Assembly: GCA_030754885.1 (NCBI GenBank)
Contig: JASLZL010000029.1
Location: forward strand, 1 to 44,383
DNA: 44,383 nucleotides
Reading direction: 5' to 3'
DNA from: Rhodospirillales bacterium
GTDB lineage: Bacteria; Pseudomonadota; Alphaproteobacteria; Rhodospirillales; JASLLZ01
Shown here piece by piece: positions 1-9,000 of the stretch (position 1 is the stretch's first letter; each line of letters opens with the position of its first letter). The notes beneath the pieces were generated by a model, which saw nothing but the letters and a program-made list of their open reading frames with translations, searched no databases and was not told the DNA's origin. The position numbers and the translations under genes were made by a program.

Positions 1-296
1 GCGACGCCGAATTCGAGATCGCCCGTCATGATATTGTTGATGTTGTAGGTCGAGCCGCCAGTCGACGGTGCGGAACAGCGGATGCCGTGCTTGCGACCCG
101 ACTTACGGCCTTCGGCCGCCGCCCTGTGGACTGAGCGGCAGATGGCGTTGCCGGTTACGAAGTAGACGCCCGTCGGACCGCCCGTACCAATTGCGATAAA
201 CGATTTCTTGCCTTGGGCCACCGCGTCGCCGGCGGTCAAAGCGAACGCCCCCGCGACCAGCGCCAGGGCGAGTGTGGTTAGCGTGAGTCTTTTCAT
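1..296 (-). CDS. TAXI-type TRAP transporter solute-binding protein (N-terminal part)
   Basis: Only the first 98 codons or so are present; the gene leaves the window on the left. The protein begins with a lysine/arginine pair, a hydrophobic stretch and an AxA-type cleavage site near residue 32 (GDAVAQG), a typical Sec signal peptide. The mature part starts with FIAIGTGGPTGVYF and contains STGGSTYNIN, both characteristic of the TAXI family of periplasmic substrate-binding proteins that feed TRAP transporters. Many family members bind small organic acids or amino acids; the ligand here cannot be read. The ATG at 294-296 has an AGGGAG ribosome site about seven bases upstream. It lies downstream of, and in the same direction as, the aminotransferase, so it may supply that enzyme's substrate. 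The TRAP membrane subunits would be outside the window. Confidence 0.85.
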   Translation of the reverse strand, partial: MKRLTLTTLALALVAGAFALTAGDAVAQGKKSFIAIGTGGPTGVYFVTGNAICRSVHRAAAEGRKSGRKHGIRCSAPSTGGSTYNINNIMTGDLEFGV

Positions 297-341
297 CACA
301 GCTATCTCCCTAGTTGATTCAATTGATGAATGTATAGCACG

Positions 342-364
342 GCGCGGGCCGACACGGCCCGTGC
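342..364 (-). other. Hairpin in the leader of the TAXI gene
   Basis: A nine-base stem (342-350 pairs with 356-364, one G-T wobble) closes a five-base loop, 46 bases upstream of the TAXI start codon. No run of U follows on either strand, so it does not look like a standard terminator. It could be an mRNA-stabilising or attenuating element. The rest of the 348-base gap 297-644 holds the ACAAATG-like repeats listed separately and no gene that I can support. Confidence 0.4.
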
Positions 365-527
365 CCGAGGAGAGCCCCAGCATGAAGCTTGAGACAGGAG
401 ATGCGGCATCTCGCACATCCTATTGGCCGGGACATTGTGTCCGGTCACTCTTTATCCCTCCCCTTTCGGTCAACTTGGCGTTGAACCGAGACTGACATCA
501 GTTTAGCCCAGTGGCCGGCGGGCACAA

Positions 528-642
528 ACAAATTTCACGATTGGCCAGCCGATGACCATCCCTTGCCGTCCGATCCACGTTATCCCCGGCCCGGCCCATT
601 TTGCAACAAATGATTTTATTTCCCCTGTTTTTGCCTCAAATG
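528..642. repeat. ACAAATG-like short repeats upstream of the TAXI gene
   Basis: ACAAATT at 528-534, ACAAATG at 606-612 and TCAAATG at 636-642 lie in the gap between the aminotransferase stop and the TAXI gene. The last two start 30 bases apart, close to the 29-base spacing of two copies in front of the rpiR-like gene. They may be operators for that regulator. This is inference from sequence only. Confidence 0.35.
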
Positions 643-644
643 AT

Positions 645-1982
645 CTATCGACCCTTGACCCCGGCGAGGGCGGCATCCACCGTGTCGCCAACCAGTTCCA
701 CGATCTCGCCGATCTGGGTCTCGCTGACGATGAACGGCGGCGAGATCATCACCGCGTCGCCACTCGTTCCGTCCACGTTGCCGCCGATCGGATAGCAGAT
801 CAATCCTCGCGCCATGCCTTCGGCCTTGACGCGGGCGTTGAGCTTAAGCTCGGCGTCGAAGGGCTCATTGGTGTCCCGGTCGGCGACCAATTCCAGGCCC
901 CAAAACAGTCCGCGTCCCCGGATGTCGCCGACGTGGTGGTGGTTGCCAAATCGGTCCTGGAGTGCATCACGCAACACCGCCCCCTGGCGGCACACGTTGG
1001 CCAAGAGGTCGCGATCGCGGATGGCGCGCTGTACGGCCAGCGCCGCGGCGCAGCCCACCGGATGGGCCATGTAGGTGAGGCCGTTCATGAGGGTGCCGCT
1101 GCCGGCGGCGATGGCATCGACGATCTTGGTGCCAACGAGGACGGCGCCGATAGGTTGGTAGCCGGCCCCCAGGCCCTTGGCAACGGTCATCAAGTCGGGC
1201 GAGATGCCTTCTTGCTCGCAGGCATGCAGGGTCCCCGTACGTCCCATACCGGACATGATTTCGTCCAGCACCAGTAGGACGCCATAGCGGTCGCAGATCT
1301 CGCGGATGCGCTTGAAGTACCCGGGCACCGGCGCCACCACGCCGAGGGCGGCGCCGACCACGGTCTCGGCGAAAAAGGCGGCGACCGTCTCGGGCCCCAG
1401 CTTCAAGATCTCGGCTTCCAGTTCGTCGGCGACGCGGAGGCCGTAATCCTCCTCGTTCTCGCCCGGCGCCATGCCCCGATAAGCGTAACAAGGCGAGATG
1501 TGGGAAGTTTCCATCAGCATCGGTTCGTAAGCGGCGCGCCGGGCCGTATGGTGGCCGACCGCCAGAGTCCCCAGTGTGGTGCCATGATAGCTTTGCCGCC
1601 GGGCGATGAAGCGCTTGCGTTCGGGTTGGCCAATCTCGACATAATACTGCCGCGCCATCTTGATCGCCGATTCGACGGCCTCTGAGCCGCCGCAGGTATA
1701 GGTGACCGAGGCGATCCCCGATGGCGCGCCCTCAATCAGAATATCAGCCAGATCCTCGGCCACCTCGGTGGTGAAAAACTGGTTGCTGACATAGGAGATC
1801 TTTTCCATCTGGTCGATGACCGCACGGCGAACGTCGGGGTCGCTGTGACCCAGGCAAGCCACCGACGGACCGCCCGTCGCGTCGACGTAACGCTTGCCTG
1901 CCTTGTCGATGACATAAATACCGTCGCCGCCGGCGGCCACCGGCGCGACGACGCCGGTTTGACGTTGCAGGATGTGGGTCAT
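645..1982 (-). CDS. Class III pyridoxal-phosphate aminotransferase
   Basis: This fold-type I PLP enzyme of 445 residues moves an amino group from an omega-amino acid or amine to a keto acid. Visible features are CGGSEAVESAIKMAR (residues 97-111, phosphate binding), the SYHG motif (131-134), the PLP-ring aspartate D240 in LDEIMSGMGRTG, and the Schiff-base lysine K269 in VAKGLGAGY. I chose the ATG at 1980-1982, not an upstream in-frame start at 2042, because it overlaps the regulator's stop as ATGA and has a strong AAGGAGG about 11 bases upstream. The two genes are therefore translationally coupled, and the regulator probably controls a pathway using this enzyme. The substrate is unknown: omega-amino acids, taurine-like compounds or polyamines are all possible for the family. 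Confident in family, not in specificity. Confidence 0.9.
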   Translation of the reverse strand: MTHILQRQTGVVAPVAAGGDGIYVIDKAGKRYVDATGGPSVACLGHSDPDVRRAVIDQMEKISYVSNQFFTTEVAEDLADILIEGAPSGIASVTYTCGGSEAVESAIKMARQYYVEIGQPERKRFIARRQSYHGTTLGTLAVGHHTARRAAYEPMLMETSHISPCYAYRGMAPGENEEDYGLRVADELEAEILKLGPETVAAFFAETVVGAALGVVAPVPGYFKRIREICDRYGVLLVLDEIMSGMGRTGTLHACEQEGISPDLMTVAKGLGAGYQPIGAVLVGTKIVDAIAAGSGTLMNGLTYMAHPVGCAAALAVQRAIRDRDLLANVCRQGAVLRDALQDRFGNHHHVGDIRGRGLFWGLELVADRDTNEPFDAELKLNARVKAEGMARGLICYPIGGNVDGTSGDAVMISPPFIVSETQIGEIVELVGDTVDAALAGVKGR

Positions 1983-2899
1983 GGGCTTCGCGGCCTCCTT
2001 GGCTTCGATGATTTTTTTGTCTGTTTCGCGCTCTGGTTCCAATAAGCCTTGATTTCCCTCAGATGGCGCTCGCTGCCCTCAATGGCGCGCAGTGTCTCTT
2101 CGCCGCCGCGCGCCACCAACAGCACGATCAGGGACTCGACCACTGCCATGGCCGGTGCGATGGAATGAAAAAACGACGGGCTTTCATGGTTGACGATAAG
2201 CACGTTCTCGCCGTTTTGGACAAGGGGCGAGACCAGGCTATCGGTGACGACCACCGTCGTGGCACCGCGTTTTTTGGCGTACTCCACCGACTTGACCGCC
2301 TCGAAGGAATAAGGGTGGACACTGATAGCCAATACGACGTCGCCCTTATCGATGATGCGCAGGTCGTCGGTAAACGTAGCCCCGCGCCCGTCGATCAGTA
2401 TGGAATTGGGGCGAAACATCCGATAGACGTAATGGAAGAAGAACGCGACCGGAAAATACCCCCTGACGCCGACGACGAAGATACGCCGCGCCTCGGACAA
2501 TGCCTCGGCACAAGCGATGAAGGCGTCCGGCCCATTGATTTCGAAACACTCGCGCAGATTGGCACCGTGGGTGGTCAGGACGTCGCTGAGGAGGATCGAA
2601 GCCTCCTCAGCGGCGCGACGCTCCTGTAAGTTGCGCGCCCTATCCAGATAGCTGGAGGGGCGCAGGCGCAGGCGCTGCTGAAAGGCATCGCGGAATCCAG
2701 TATAGCTTTCGAAGTCGAAGGCACGCGCCAGGCGCACCATGGTCGAGGGATGGACCTCGGCATCGGCGGCAACCTTGCGCATGGACTTCAATGCTACGTC
2801 ATCGGGACGCTGCAAAACGTGGTGCGCGGCGCGTTGCAGCTGGGGACTGAGGCGCGGGAACATATCCGCGATCTGCCGCGAAAGGTCGTTGAAATCCAT
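1979..2899 (-). CDS. MurR/RpiR family transcriptional regulator
   Basis: The protein has 306 residues. An N-terminal RpiR-type helix-turn-helix domain (about 1-77, with KSMRKVAADAEVHPSTMVRLARAFDF) is followed by a SIS domain (about 125-260, including IFVVGVRGYF and GDVVLAISVHPYS). SIS domains usually bind phosphosugars, but RpiR regulators of amino acid and amine catabolism also exist, and the coupled aminotransferase points that way. The C-terminus is a lysine/arginine/serine-rich tail. Its stop overlaps the aminotransferase start (ATGA). Upstream, between it and the divergent apt gene, are three ACAAATG repeats that could be its own operator. Local or autoregulatory action is inferred. Confidence 0.88.
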   Translation of the reverse strand: MDFNDLSRQIADMFPRLSPQLQRAAHHVLQRPDDVALKSMRKVAADAEVHPSTMVRLARAFDFESYTGFRDAFQQRLRLRPSSYLDRARNLQERRAAEEASILLSDVLTTHGANLRECFEINGPDAFIACAEALSEARRIFVVGVRGYFPVAFFFHYVYRMFRPNSILIDGRGATFTDDLRIIDKGDVVLAISVHPYSFEAVKSVEYAKKRGATTVVVTDSLVSPLVQNGENVLIVNHESPSFFHSIAPAMAVVESLIVLLVARGGEETLRAIEGSERHLREIKAYWNQSAKQTKKSSKPRRPRSP

Positions 2900-2955
2900 C
2901 GAAGCCGGTCTTCCCGTGACCTAGGATGAACGTCAATGGTAATCCAGGCAACGCC

Positions 2956-3001
2956 ACAAATGCAAACAAATGAACCGTGGCGGAGAAATTTGGAACAAAT
3001 G
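2956..3001. promoter_or_regulatory. Candidate operator: three ACAAATG direct repeats
   Basis: ACAAATG occurs at 2956-2962, 2966-2972 and 2995-3001, with starts 10 and 29 bases apart, roughly one and three helical turns. The repeats sit 57 to 102 bases upstream of the rpiR-like start codon, where its promoter should be. Related heptamers recur upstream of the TAXI gene. The match to a specific regulator is not shown. Confidence 0.4.
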
Positions 3002-3034
3002 TATCCTCGCCCGACAACGTGCGCCGTCAACGAA

Positions 3035-3063
3035 TTGCCGATAGAGAACCGGCGCGCTAGGAT
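3035..3063 (+). promoter_or_regulatory. Candidate sigma-70 promoter of apt
   Basis: TTGCCG (3035-3040), a 17-base spacer and TAGGAT (3058-3063) lie 44 bases before the apt start codon. The -10 matches the consensus at four of six positions. It is the best promoter-like pair in the divergent rpiR-apt gap. Confidence 0.45.
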
Positions 3064-3106
3064 GGGCCCGTCGCGACCTTACTATCCATTCCAATTTCGG
3101 TGACCT

Positions 3107-3622
3107 ATGGACATCAAGGACCACATTCGAGCCATTCCCGACTTTCCCAAACCCGGCATCTTGTTCTATGACATCTCCACCTTGCTGGCCCATCCCGACG
3201 CTTGGCAGGTCGCCATGGGCCGCATGGCCAAGCTCATAAGCCGGCACCGGCCCGACGTCCTGGCCGGCATCGAATCGCGCGGATTTCTGGTCGCCGCGCC
3301 CCTGGCGCTCAAGTTGGGCCTGGGCTTCGTCATGGTGCGTAAGAAGGGCAAGCTTCCGGGACCGACCAACCCCCACGAATATGCCCTCGAATACGGCACC
3401 GATACCATCGAGATACAAAACGATGCGGTGCAACCGGGAGAGCGGGTGGTGATCCTGGACGATCTGTTGGCGACCGGCGGCACCTTGGCGGCCTCTATCG
3501 AACTGTTCCGTAAGGCCGGCGCCGAGGTCGTGGGCACTGCCTGCATGGTTGAACTGAATTTCCTCGGCGGGCGCGCCAAGCTGGACGTGCCCTTCGACGC
3601 CCTGGTCGCCTACGACGACTGA
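3107..3622 (+). CDS. apt: Adenine phosphoribosyltransferase
   Basis: This cytosolic purine-salvage enzyme converts adenine and PRPP to AMP and pyrophosphate. Its 171 residues match the usual family length. The PRPP-binding loop [13 protein letters not shown] is at residues 114-126. The N-terminal [18 protein letters not shown] and [14 protein letters not shown] are typical of bacterial Apt. The start ATG is preceded by GGTGA. The gene is divergent from the rpiR-like regulator. Its last 13 bases overlap tail to tail with mutY on the other strand, leaving no room for an intrinsic terminator. Function is not in doubt. Confidence 0.97.
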   Translation: MDIKDHIRAIPDFPKPGILFYDISTLLAHPDAWQVAMGRMAKLISRHRPDVLAGIESRGFLVAAPLALKLGLGFVMVRKKGKLPGPTNPHEYALEYGTDTIEIQNDAVQPGERVVILDDLLATGGTLAASIELFRKAGAEVVGTACMVELNFLGGRAKLDVPFDALVAYDD

Positions 3623-4683
3623 TCCACCAGGCGCGCCACTTTTTTCATCACGGTCGGGAGCGCATAATCGCCGAGCCGCCACGGCGGACACCAGATGCCA
3701 GCCGTTCCGACTGCCTTGGGGCGCCCCGCGAGCACCGTAAGTTCAAGATGGAAATGGGTGAAGGTGTGGCGAACAACGCCTGGCACGCGCCGCCATCGCG
3801 CCGTCGCCGGCGCCTGGCGGCGCGCTTCGGCGAGTGTCCAATCGCCCTCGCGCCAATCCGTCGACGGCACCTCCATCATGCCGCCCAGCAACCCATTTTC
3901 CGGGCGCCGGCGCAAAAGCAAGCAACCATCGGCGCGTAAGACCCAGAAAGCTACGCCGCGCCGGACCGGCTTGGCCTTGCCGGGCCGGCGGACGGGATAG
4001 GCCTCGGCCTTGCCGGCGCGCCCGGCGACACAGGCCGACGACCACGGACAGCGCCCGCAGGCAGGACGGCGTGGGGTGCACAGTGTCGCCCCAAGGTCCA
4101 TCATCGCCTGGGCGAAATCGCCCGGGCGCCGGGCGGGGACCAGACCGCGGGCCAGGGATCGCAACCGCGCGCCCCCGCCGGGTAGGGGATCCTCGACGGC
4201 AAACAGTCGGCATAGCACGCGCGCCGCGTTGGCATCTACGGCGGCCGCCTGCCTTGAGAATGCAATGGCGGCGATAGCGGCCGCCGTATAGATGCCGATG
4301 CCGGGCAGAGCGCCAAGCCCCTCTTCGGTGTCGGGGAAGCGACCGCCTAAGTCTTGCGCCACGACACGGGCACAGGCGTGAAGATTGCGGGCTCGGGCGT
4401 AATACCCAAGGCCCTGCCAGGCATGGAGAACATCGTCGAGCGATGCCCGGGCAAGCGCACACACATTCGGCCACCGTTCCATGAAACGGTGAAAATAGGG
4501 TTCCACCGTCGCCACCGTGGTCTGTTGCAGCATCACCTCCGAGACCCACACCCGATAGGGATCGGGGCAAGCGCCGCCCACGGTCCGCCACGGCAAGACG
4601 CGGGCGTGGCGGTCGTACCAGGCGAGAAGGCGGCGGCTGAGATCGGCGGGCATGGCAATCGTGGTGTTGGTTGTTGTGTCCAC
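3610..4683 (-). CDS. mutY: A/G-specific adenine glycosylase MutY
   Basis: MutY removes adenine mispaired with 8-oxoguanine in the GO repair system. The 357-residue protein has the HhH-GPD glycosylase core with E49 (SEVMLQQT), the helix-hairpin-helix LPGIGIYTA (126-134) and catalytic D150 (AVDANAARV). The four cysteines of the [4Fe-4S] loop follow as C-x6-C-x2-C-x5-C (C202, C209, C212, C218). The C-terminal part (about 235-350) is the NUDIX-like 8-oxoG recognition domain. The start is uncertain: a GTG at 4681-4683 follows GGGGA, while an ATG at 4651-4653 has no visible ribosome site. The gene is divergent from the DciA-like gene and overlaps apt at its 3' end. Confidence 0.96.
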   Translation of the reverse strand: MDTTTNTTIAMPADLSRRLLAWYDRHARVLPWRTVGGACPDPYRVWVSEVMLQQTTVATVEPYFHRFMERWPNVCALARASLDDVLHAWQGLGYYARARNLHACARVVAQDLGGRFPDTEEGLGALPGIGIYTAAAIAAIAFSRQAAAVDANAARVLCRLFAVEDPLPGGGARLRSLARGLVPARRPGDFAQAMMDLGATLCTPRRPACGRCPWSSACVAGRAGKAEAYPVRRPGKAKPVRRGVAFWVLRADGCLLLRRRPENGLLGGMMEVPSTDWREGDWTLAEARRQAPATARWRRVPGVVRHTFTHFHLELTVLAGRPKAVGTAGIWCPPWRLGDYALPTVMKKVARLVDQSS

Positions 4684-4742
4684 GTTTCCCCGACCGTACC
4701 ATACCCGGGCCCCAAGGATCGATAAGCCGGACGGAGCTAACG

Positions 4743-5243
4743 ATGGCGAAAAGAGGCAGAGGCCCGCGCGTCCTGGCAGGAGTGCTGAACAAGGTGACGC
4801 GGCCGATCTTTGGCAAGCGCGGATTCGCCAGCGGCGCCGTGATCACCGAGTGGCCGACCATCGTCGGCCGCCACCTGGCGGCCCACACGGCACCCGAAAG
4901 GATCGCATATCAGGGCGGCGGACGTGATCGCGGAGTCCTCCACCTGCGCGTCGACAGCGGCGCCCTGGCCACCGAATTACAACACCTGGAACCGCAACTC
5001 TTGGACCGCATCAACGGCTATTTCGGCTATCGCTCCGTCGAACGCCTAAGGATCGTCCACGGGCCCCTGCCGCCCGCCCCGGCACCGCCGAAACCGGCGC
5101 CGCGCGCCCTTGACCGATGCGAGGAAAAGGACCTCGCCGATCGCCTGGCGGGCATCGAGGACGAAGACCTGCGCGCCGCCCTTGATGCCCTGGGGCGGGT
5201 CGTGGTGGCGCGCGACGAAGAACGGTCGAACGGTAACGGATGA
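4743..5243 (+). CDS. DUF721 / DciA-like protein
   Basis: The protein has 166 residues. The core (about residues 8-110) has the KH-like DUF721 pattern: a basic N-terminus, then VITEWPTIVGRHLAAHTAPERI and GVLHLRVDSGALATELQHLEPQLLDRIN. This family includes DciA, the ancestral loader or operator of the replicative helicase DnaB. A proline/alanine linker and an acidic helical tail (about 125-166) follow. An upstream in-frame start at 4671 exists, but the ATG at 4743 with GGAG eight bases before it fits better and begins with the family's basic segment. The mutY / DUF721 / dsbA / smc order is one I associate with Rhodospirillales. The helicase-loader role is inferred from the family. Confidence 0.8.
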   Translation: MAKRGRGPRVLAGVLNKVTRPIFGKRGFASGAVITEWPTIVGRHLAAHTAPERIAYQGGGRDRGVLHLRVDSGALATELQHLEPQLLDRINGYFGYRSVERLRIVHGPLPPAPAPPKPAPRALDRCEEKDLADRLAGIEDEDLRAALDALGRVVVARDEERSNGNG

Positions 5244-5270
5244 CGCCGCCCGCCGGACTGTATTTTTCTT

Positions 5271-5320
5271 GTCCACAGCCAAGATCGGAGCTTGTGGACT
5301 CGTCCAGGCGAATTTATAGT
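5271..5320 (+). promoter_or_regulatory. Candidate dsbA promoter with overlapping inverted repeat
   Basis: TTGTGG (5292-5297), a 17-base spacer and TATAGT (5315-5320) make a good sigma-70-like promoter 31 bases before the GTG start. A seven-base inverted repeat, GTCCACA (5271-5277) with TGTGGAC (5293-5299), overlaps the -35 box and could be an operator. Confidence 0.5.
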
Positions 5321-5350
5321 CATCAACATATAGTGGTGTGAGGGACTTCC

Positions 5351-6073
5351 GTGCGTAATATGTCGTATATCATAGGGGCCGTCGTGGTTGTCGTGGCGCT
5401 TTGGTTCGGGGCCAAGGAATGGTCGGGCGAAGACCCATCCCCTCCCCCGCCGATGGCCACCGAGAAACCGGCCCCAGCGGTCACGCCGGGCAAGGAACCT
5501 CGGGTGGCGCTGAGCACTCCGGCGCAGGTCGAGGGACCGCTCGGCATCATGCTGGCCGACCGGGTGATGGGCCGTGCCGACGCCCCGGTCATCATGGAAG
5601 AATTCTCGTCCTTGACCTGCCCCCATTGTGCCACCTTCCACCGCGAAGCCCTGCCCAAGATCAAGACGGCCTATATCGACACCGGCAAGGTGAAACTGGT
5701 CTATAGGGACTATCCTCTCGGCCCCCTCGCCATGGCGGCGACCATGCTGGCCCGCTGCGGAGAGCCGGAACGGTTTTTCGGTTTCCTCGAAGTCCTGTTC
5801 CGCGGCCAGCAATCCTGGGCGACCAGTAAGGATCCGCGCAAGGAGTTGGGGCGCGTCGCCCGCTTTGCCGGCATTGGCAAGGCCGAGTTCGAAGCCTGCC
5901 TTAACAACGAGGCCCTTTTAAAAGGCATTCAAGGGCGCGCCGGCAAGGCCCAGACGCGCTTCGCCATCGAGTCCACGCCAACCTTCCTGATCAACGGCGT
6001 GAAAGTCTCCGGCGCGCTTCCCTTCGAGGACTTCCAGGCGGTCATCGAAGAGGCCCTTAAGAGCAAAAAGTAG
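5351..6073 (+). CDS. DsbA-family thiol:disulfide oxidoreductase, membrane-anchored
   Basis: The protein has 240 residues. One N-terminal hydrophobic segment (about 5-19) exports or anchors it, and a proline-rich linker (30-60) leads to a thioredoxin fold with the redox motif CPHC (C90-C93) and the cis-proline loop STPTFLING near residue 209. It should introduce or exchange disulfides in periplasmic proteins. The start is a GTG: GAGGG sits six bases before it, whereas the next ATG (5360) would be too far from that site. smc begins 15 bases downstream, so the two are probably cotranscribed. Whether it is an oxidant like DsbA or an isomerase cannot be read from the sequence. Confidence 0.88.
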   Translation: MRNMSYIIGAVVVVVALWFGAKEWSGEDPSPPPPMATEKPAPAVTPGKEPRVALSTPAQVEGPLGIMLADRVMGRADAPVIMEEFSSLTCPHCATFHREALPKIKTAYIDTGKVKLVYRDYPLGPLAMAATMLARCGEPERFFGFLEVLFRGQQSWATSKDPRKELGRVARFAGIGKAEFEACLNNEALLKGIQGRAGKAQTRFAIESTPTFLINGVKVSGALPFEDFQAVIEEALKSKK

Positions 6074-6088
6074 GGACGGGTCAAAGCG

Positions 6089-9000
6089 TTGATACAGTTC
6101 AACAAGCTGCGGCTCACGGGCTTCAAGTCTTTTGTCGAGCCCACGGAACTCTCTATCGAGCCCGGCCTTACCGGCATCGTCGGCCCCAATGGCTGCGGCA
6201 AATCGAACCTGGTCGAGGGACTGCGCTGGGTCATGGGCGAAACATCGGCCAAGCAGGTCCGCGGCGGCGAGATGGACGACGTCATCTTCGGCGGCACCGC
6301 CGATCGGCCGCCACGCAACATTGCCGAAGTCCTGCTTGACCTGGACAATACGGAACGCGCCGCTCCGGCTGCATTTAACGAATTCGAGGAGCTTGAGGTC
6401 AGTCGCCGCATCGAGCGTGGCAGCGGTTCCACTTACCGTGTTAACGGCAAGGAGGTACGGGCCCGCGACGTCCACCTCTTGTTTGCTGACTCGGCCACCG
6501 GGGCGCGATCGACGGCACTGGTCAGCCAAGGCCGCGTCAGCGCCGTCATCGCCGCCAAGCCGGTCAATCGACGCGCCCTCCTTGAGGAAGCGGCCGGCAT
6601 CACCGGCCTGCATTCGCGCCGCCACGAGGCCGAATTGCGCCTGCGCGGCGCCGAAACCAACCTCGAGCGCCTTGACGATATCCTGATCACCCTGGAGGCA
6701 CAGCTCCAAAGTCTCAAGAAACAGGCTCGTCAAGCAAACCGCTATCGCAACATCAGCGATCACATTCGACGCGCCGAAGGGGCGTTGTTCCTGGTCCGCT
6801 GGCGCGCCGCGCTTGACGTCCTCGAGGTCAACCGCACGGCCCTCGCCATGGCGGAAGGTGAGGTGACAGAGCATACGAGGCGGGCCAGTGCCCGGGCGGC
6901 ACAACAGGCGGAGGCGGCGTCAGGGCTTCCCGATCTGCGTCAGGCCGAGGCCAAGGCGGCGGCTGGGCTACAACGGCTCGTCCTGGCCCGCGAAAACTTG
7001 GATAGCGAAGAACAACGAGCGGCGGAGGCGGAGCAAGAATGCCGAACCCGACTTGACCAGGTCATTGCCGACACCGAGCGCGAGAAGGCTCTCGCCGTCG
7101 ATGCCACAACCGCCGTACGTCGCCTGGAAACCGAGCAGGGCGAGATCAACGCGGCCCGCGTCGGCGAAGACGAACAGCGAAGCGAGGCCGAGGAGCACTT
7201 GGCGGCAGCCACGAAGGACACCGAAGATACCGAGAAGCGGCTCACAGAACTTACTGAACAAGTCGCTGCCGACGAAGCGCGGCGAGCCGACCTCACCCGC
7301 CGCACGGCGGAGCTTGAAGAACGTCGCCAACGGCTCGACGCCCGCGCCGCCGAAGTAGAGGGTCAAAGGGCCCAAATGAAGGATCAATCGGTGGACGATG
7401 CCGCCTCGAATGCAGCCGCGGCAGCGCTGGATGCGGCCCGCCATGAACTCGACGCGGCCCGTGCCGAGGCTGACAGGGCCGAAGCGACGCGCACCGAGGC
7501 CGAAACAACGACGACGCGGACCCTGGGTGAGGCTCACGCGGCGGGAACCGCCTTGGCCCGACTGGAGGCCGAGGAGCAAGCCTTGGCCGACATCCTAGAG
7601 GCCGAAGGATCGGACCTCTGGCCGCCGGTCATCGACGCCGTGACCGTCGAGGCCGGCTATGAATCGGCCCTCGGCGCCGCCCTGGGCGAAGACCTCTCGG
7701 CGCCGACGGACGAGCCGGCGCCGGTGCATTGGCGCTCCCTGGCGCCGCTCGATACCATCCCTGCCCTGCCCAACGGAACCGAACCCCTGAGCCGTTTTGT
7801 CCAGGCGCCGCCGGCTTTGGACCGAAGATTGGGGCAAATCGGTGTCGTCGCCGACGAGGCCGAGGGCCAGCGCCTCGCCGACCGCCTAGCCCAGGGACAA
7901 AGGCTGGTCAGCCGCGACGGAGCGCTATGGCGCTGGGACGGCTATACGGTCAGCGCCGGTGCGACGACCGCCGCCGCCGCCCGTCTCGAGCAACGAAACC
8001 GCCTCGGCAAGGTCCGCGGACGCATCGCTGAGGCGGCAGAGACCGTCGCCGCCGCCGAAGGTGTCGCCGACAAGGCACGCCAAGCCAGCAAGACCGCAAC
8101 GACAAGCGAGGCGACCGCCCGCGAAGCCGCCCGCGAAGCCGATGCCGCCTATGTGCAATCACGCGACACGCAGGCCGACTTGAAAGAGCAAATGGCACAG
8201 CACACTTCACGCCTGGCCGGGCTGGCCGATACGGCTGAAACAATCGCCGCCGACCTGGCGGAAACCGAGAGCCGAGGGACCGAGGCCGCGGAGGCCCTTG
8301 CCGCCCTGCCCGATCCAACCACTGGACGCGAACGGGTAACGGCATTGCGCGCCGCCTTTATCGAAAGCCGAAGCCACCAGACCGAATACCAAGACACCCT
8401 CAACACCATGCTGCGCGATGTCGAAAACCGGCGCCGCCGCGCAGCCGAGATCACCGACGAGCTGGCAACCTGGCAACAGCGCATGGATGGCGCCCAGGAG
8501 CGCATCGAACAATTAGAGGAGCGGCAGCGCGCAATCACCGGGGAACTGGAGAACTTGGCGGCGCGGCCCAGTGAAATCGCGGACCAGCGCCGGGAACTTC
8601 TGAGTACGATCGAGACGGCGGATGGCGAGCGTAAGGCCGCCGCCGACAGTCTGGCCGAGACCGAAAACCGCCTCGCCGAGGCCGACAAGGATTTGCGCGC
8701 CGCCGAAGCCGAGCTGGCCGCCGGACGCGAGGAAAGGGTGCGGGCTGAAGGCGCCGCGGAACAGGCCGATCAGGCTTGCCGTGCGTTGAGAGAGCGAATT
8801 TCAGAACGTCTCAGTTGCGCACCCGACGACTTGCGTCAGGTCGCCGGTTTGGCCAACGATGCCGAGCCGCCGGAACTCGACGCCGTGGAACGCCGTGTCG
8901 AACGCTTGGTGCGCGAGCGCGACAATATGGGCCCGGTCAACCTACGCGCCGAAACCGAGGCGACTGAGGTGAGCCAACAGCTTGAGTCTCTGGAGAGCGA

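Noticed and set aside
3743-4888. 381-codon minus frame overlapping mutY and the DciA-like gene
   Set aside because: Arginine/proline-rich shadow of mutY in another frame; no domain and it crosses two real genes.
5270-5299. DnaA boxes marking a replication origin near the DciA-like gene
   Set aside because: Only one near-match and one weaker copy, with no AT-rich unwinding region and no dnaA, dnaN or hemE nearby.
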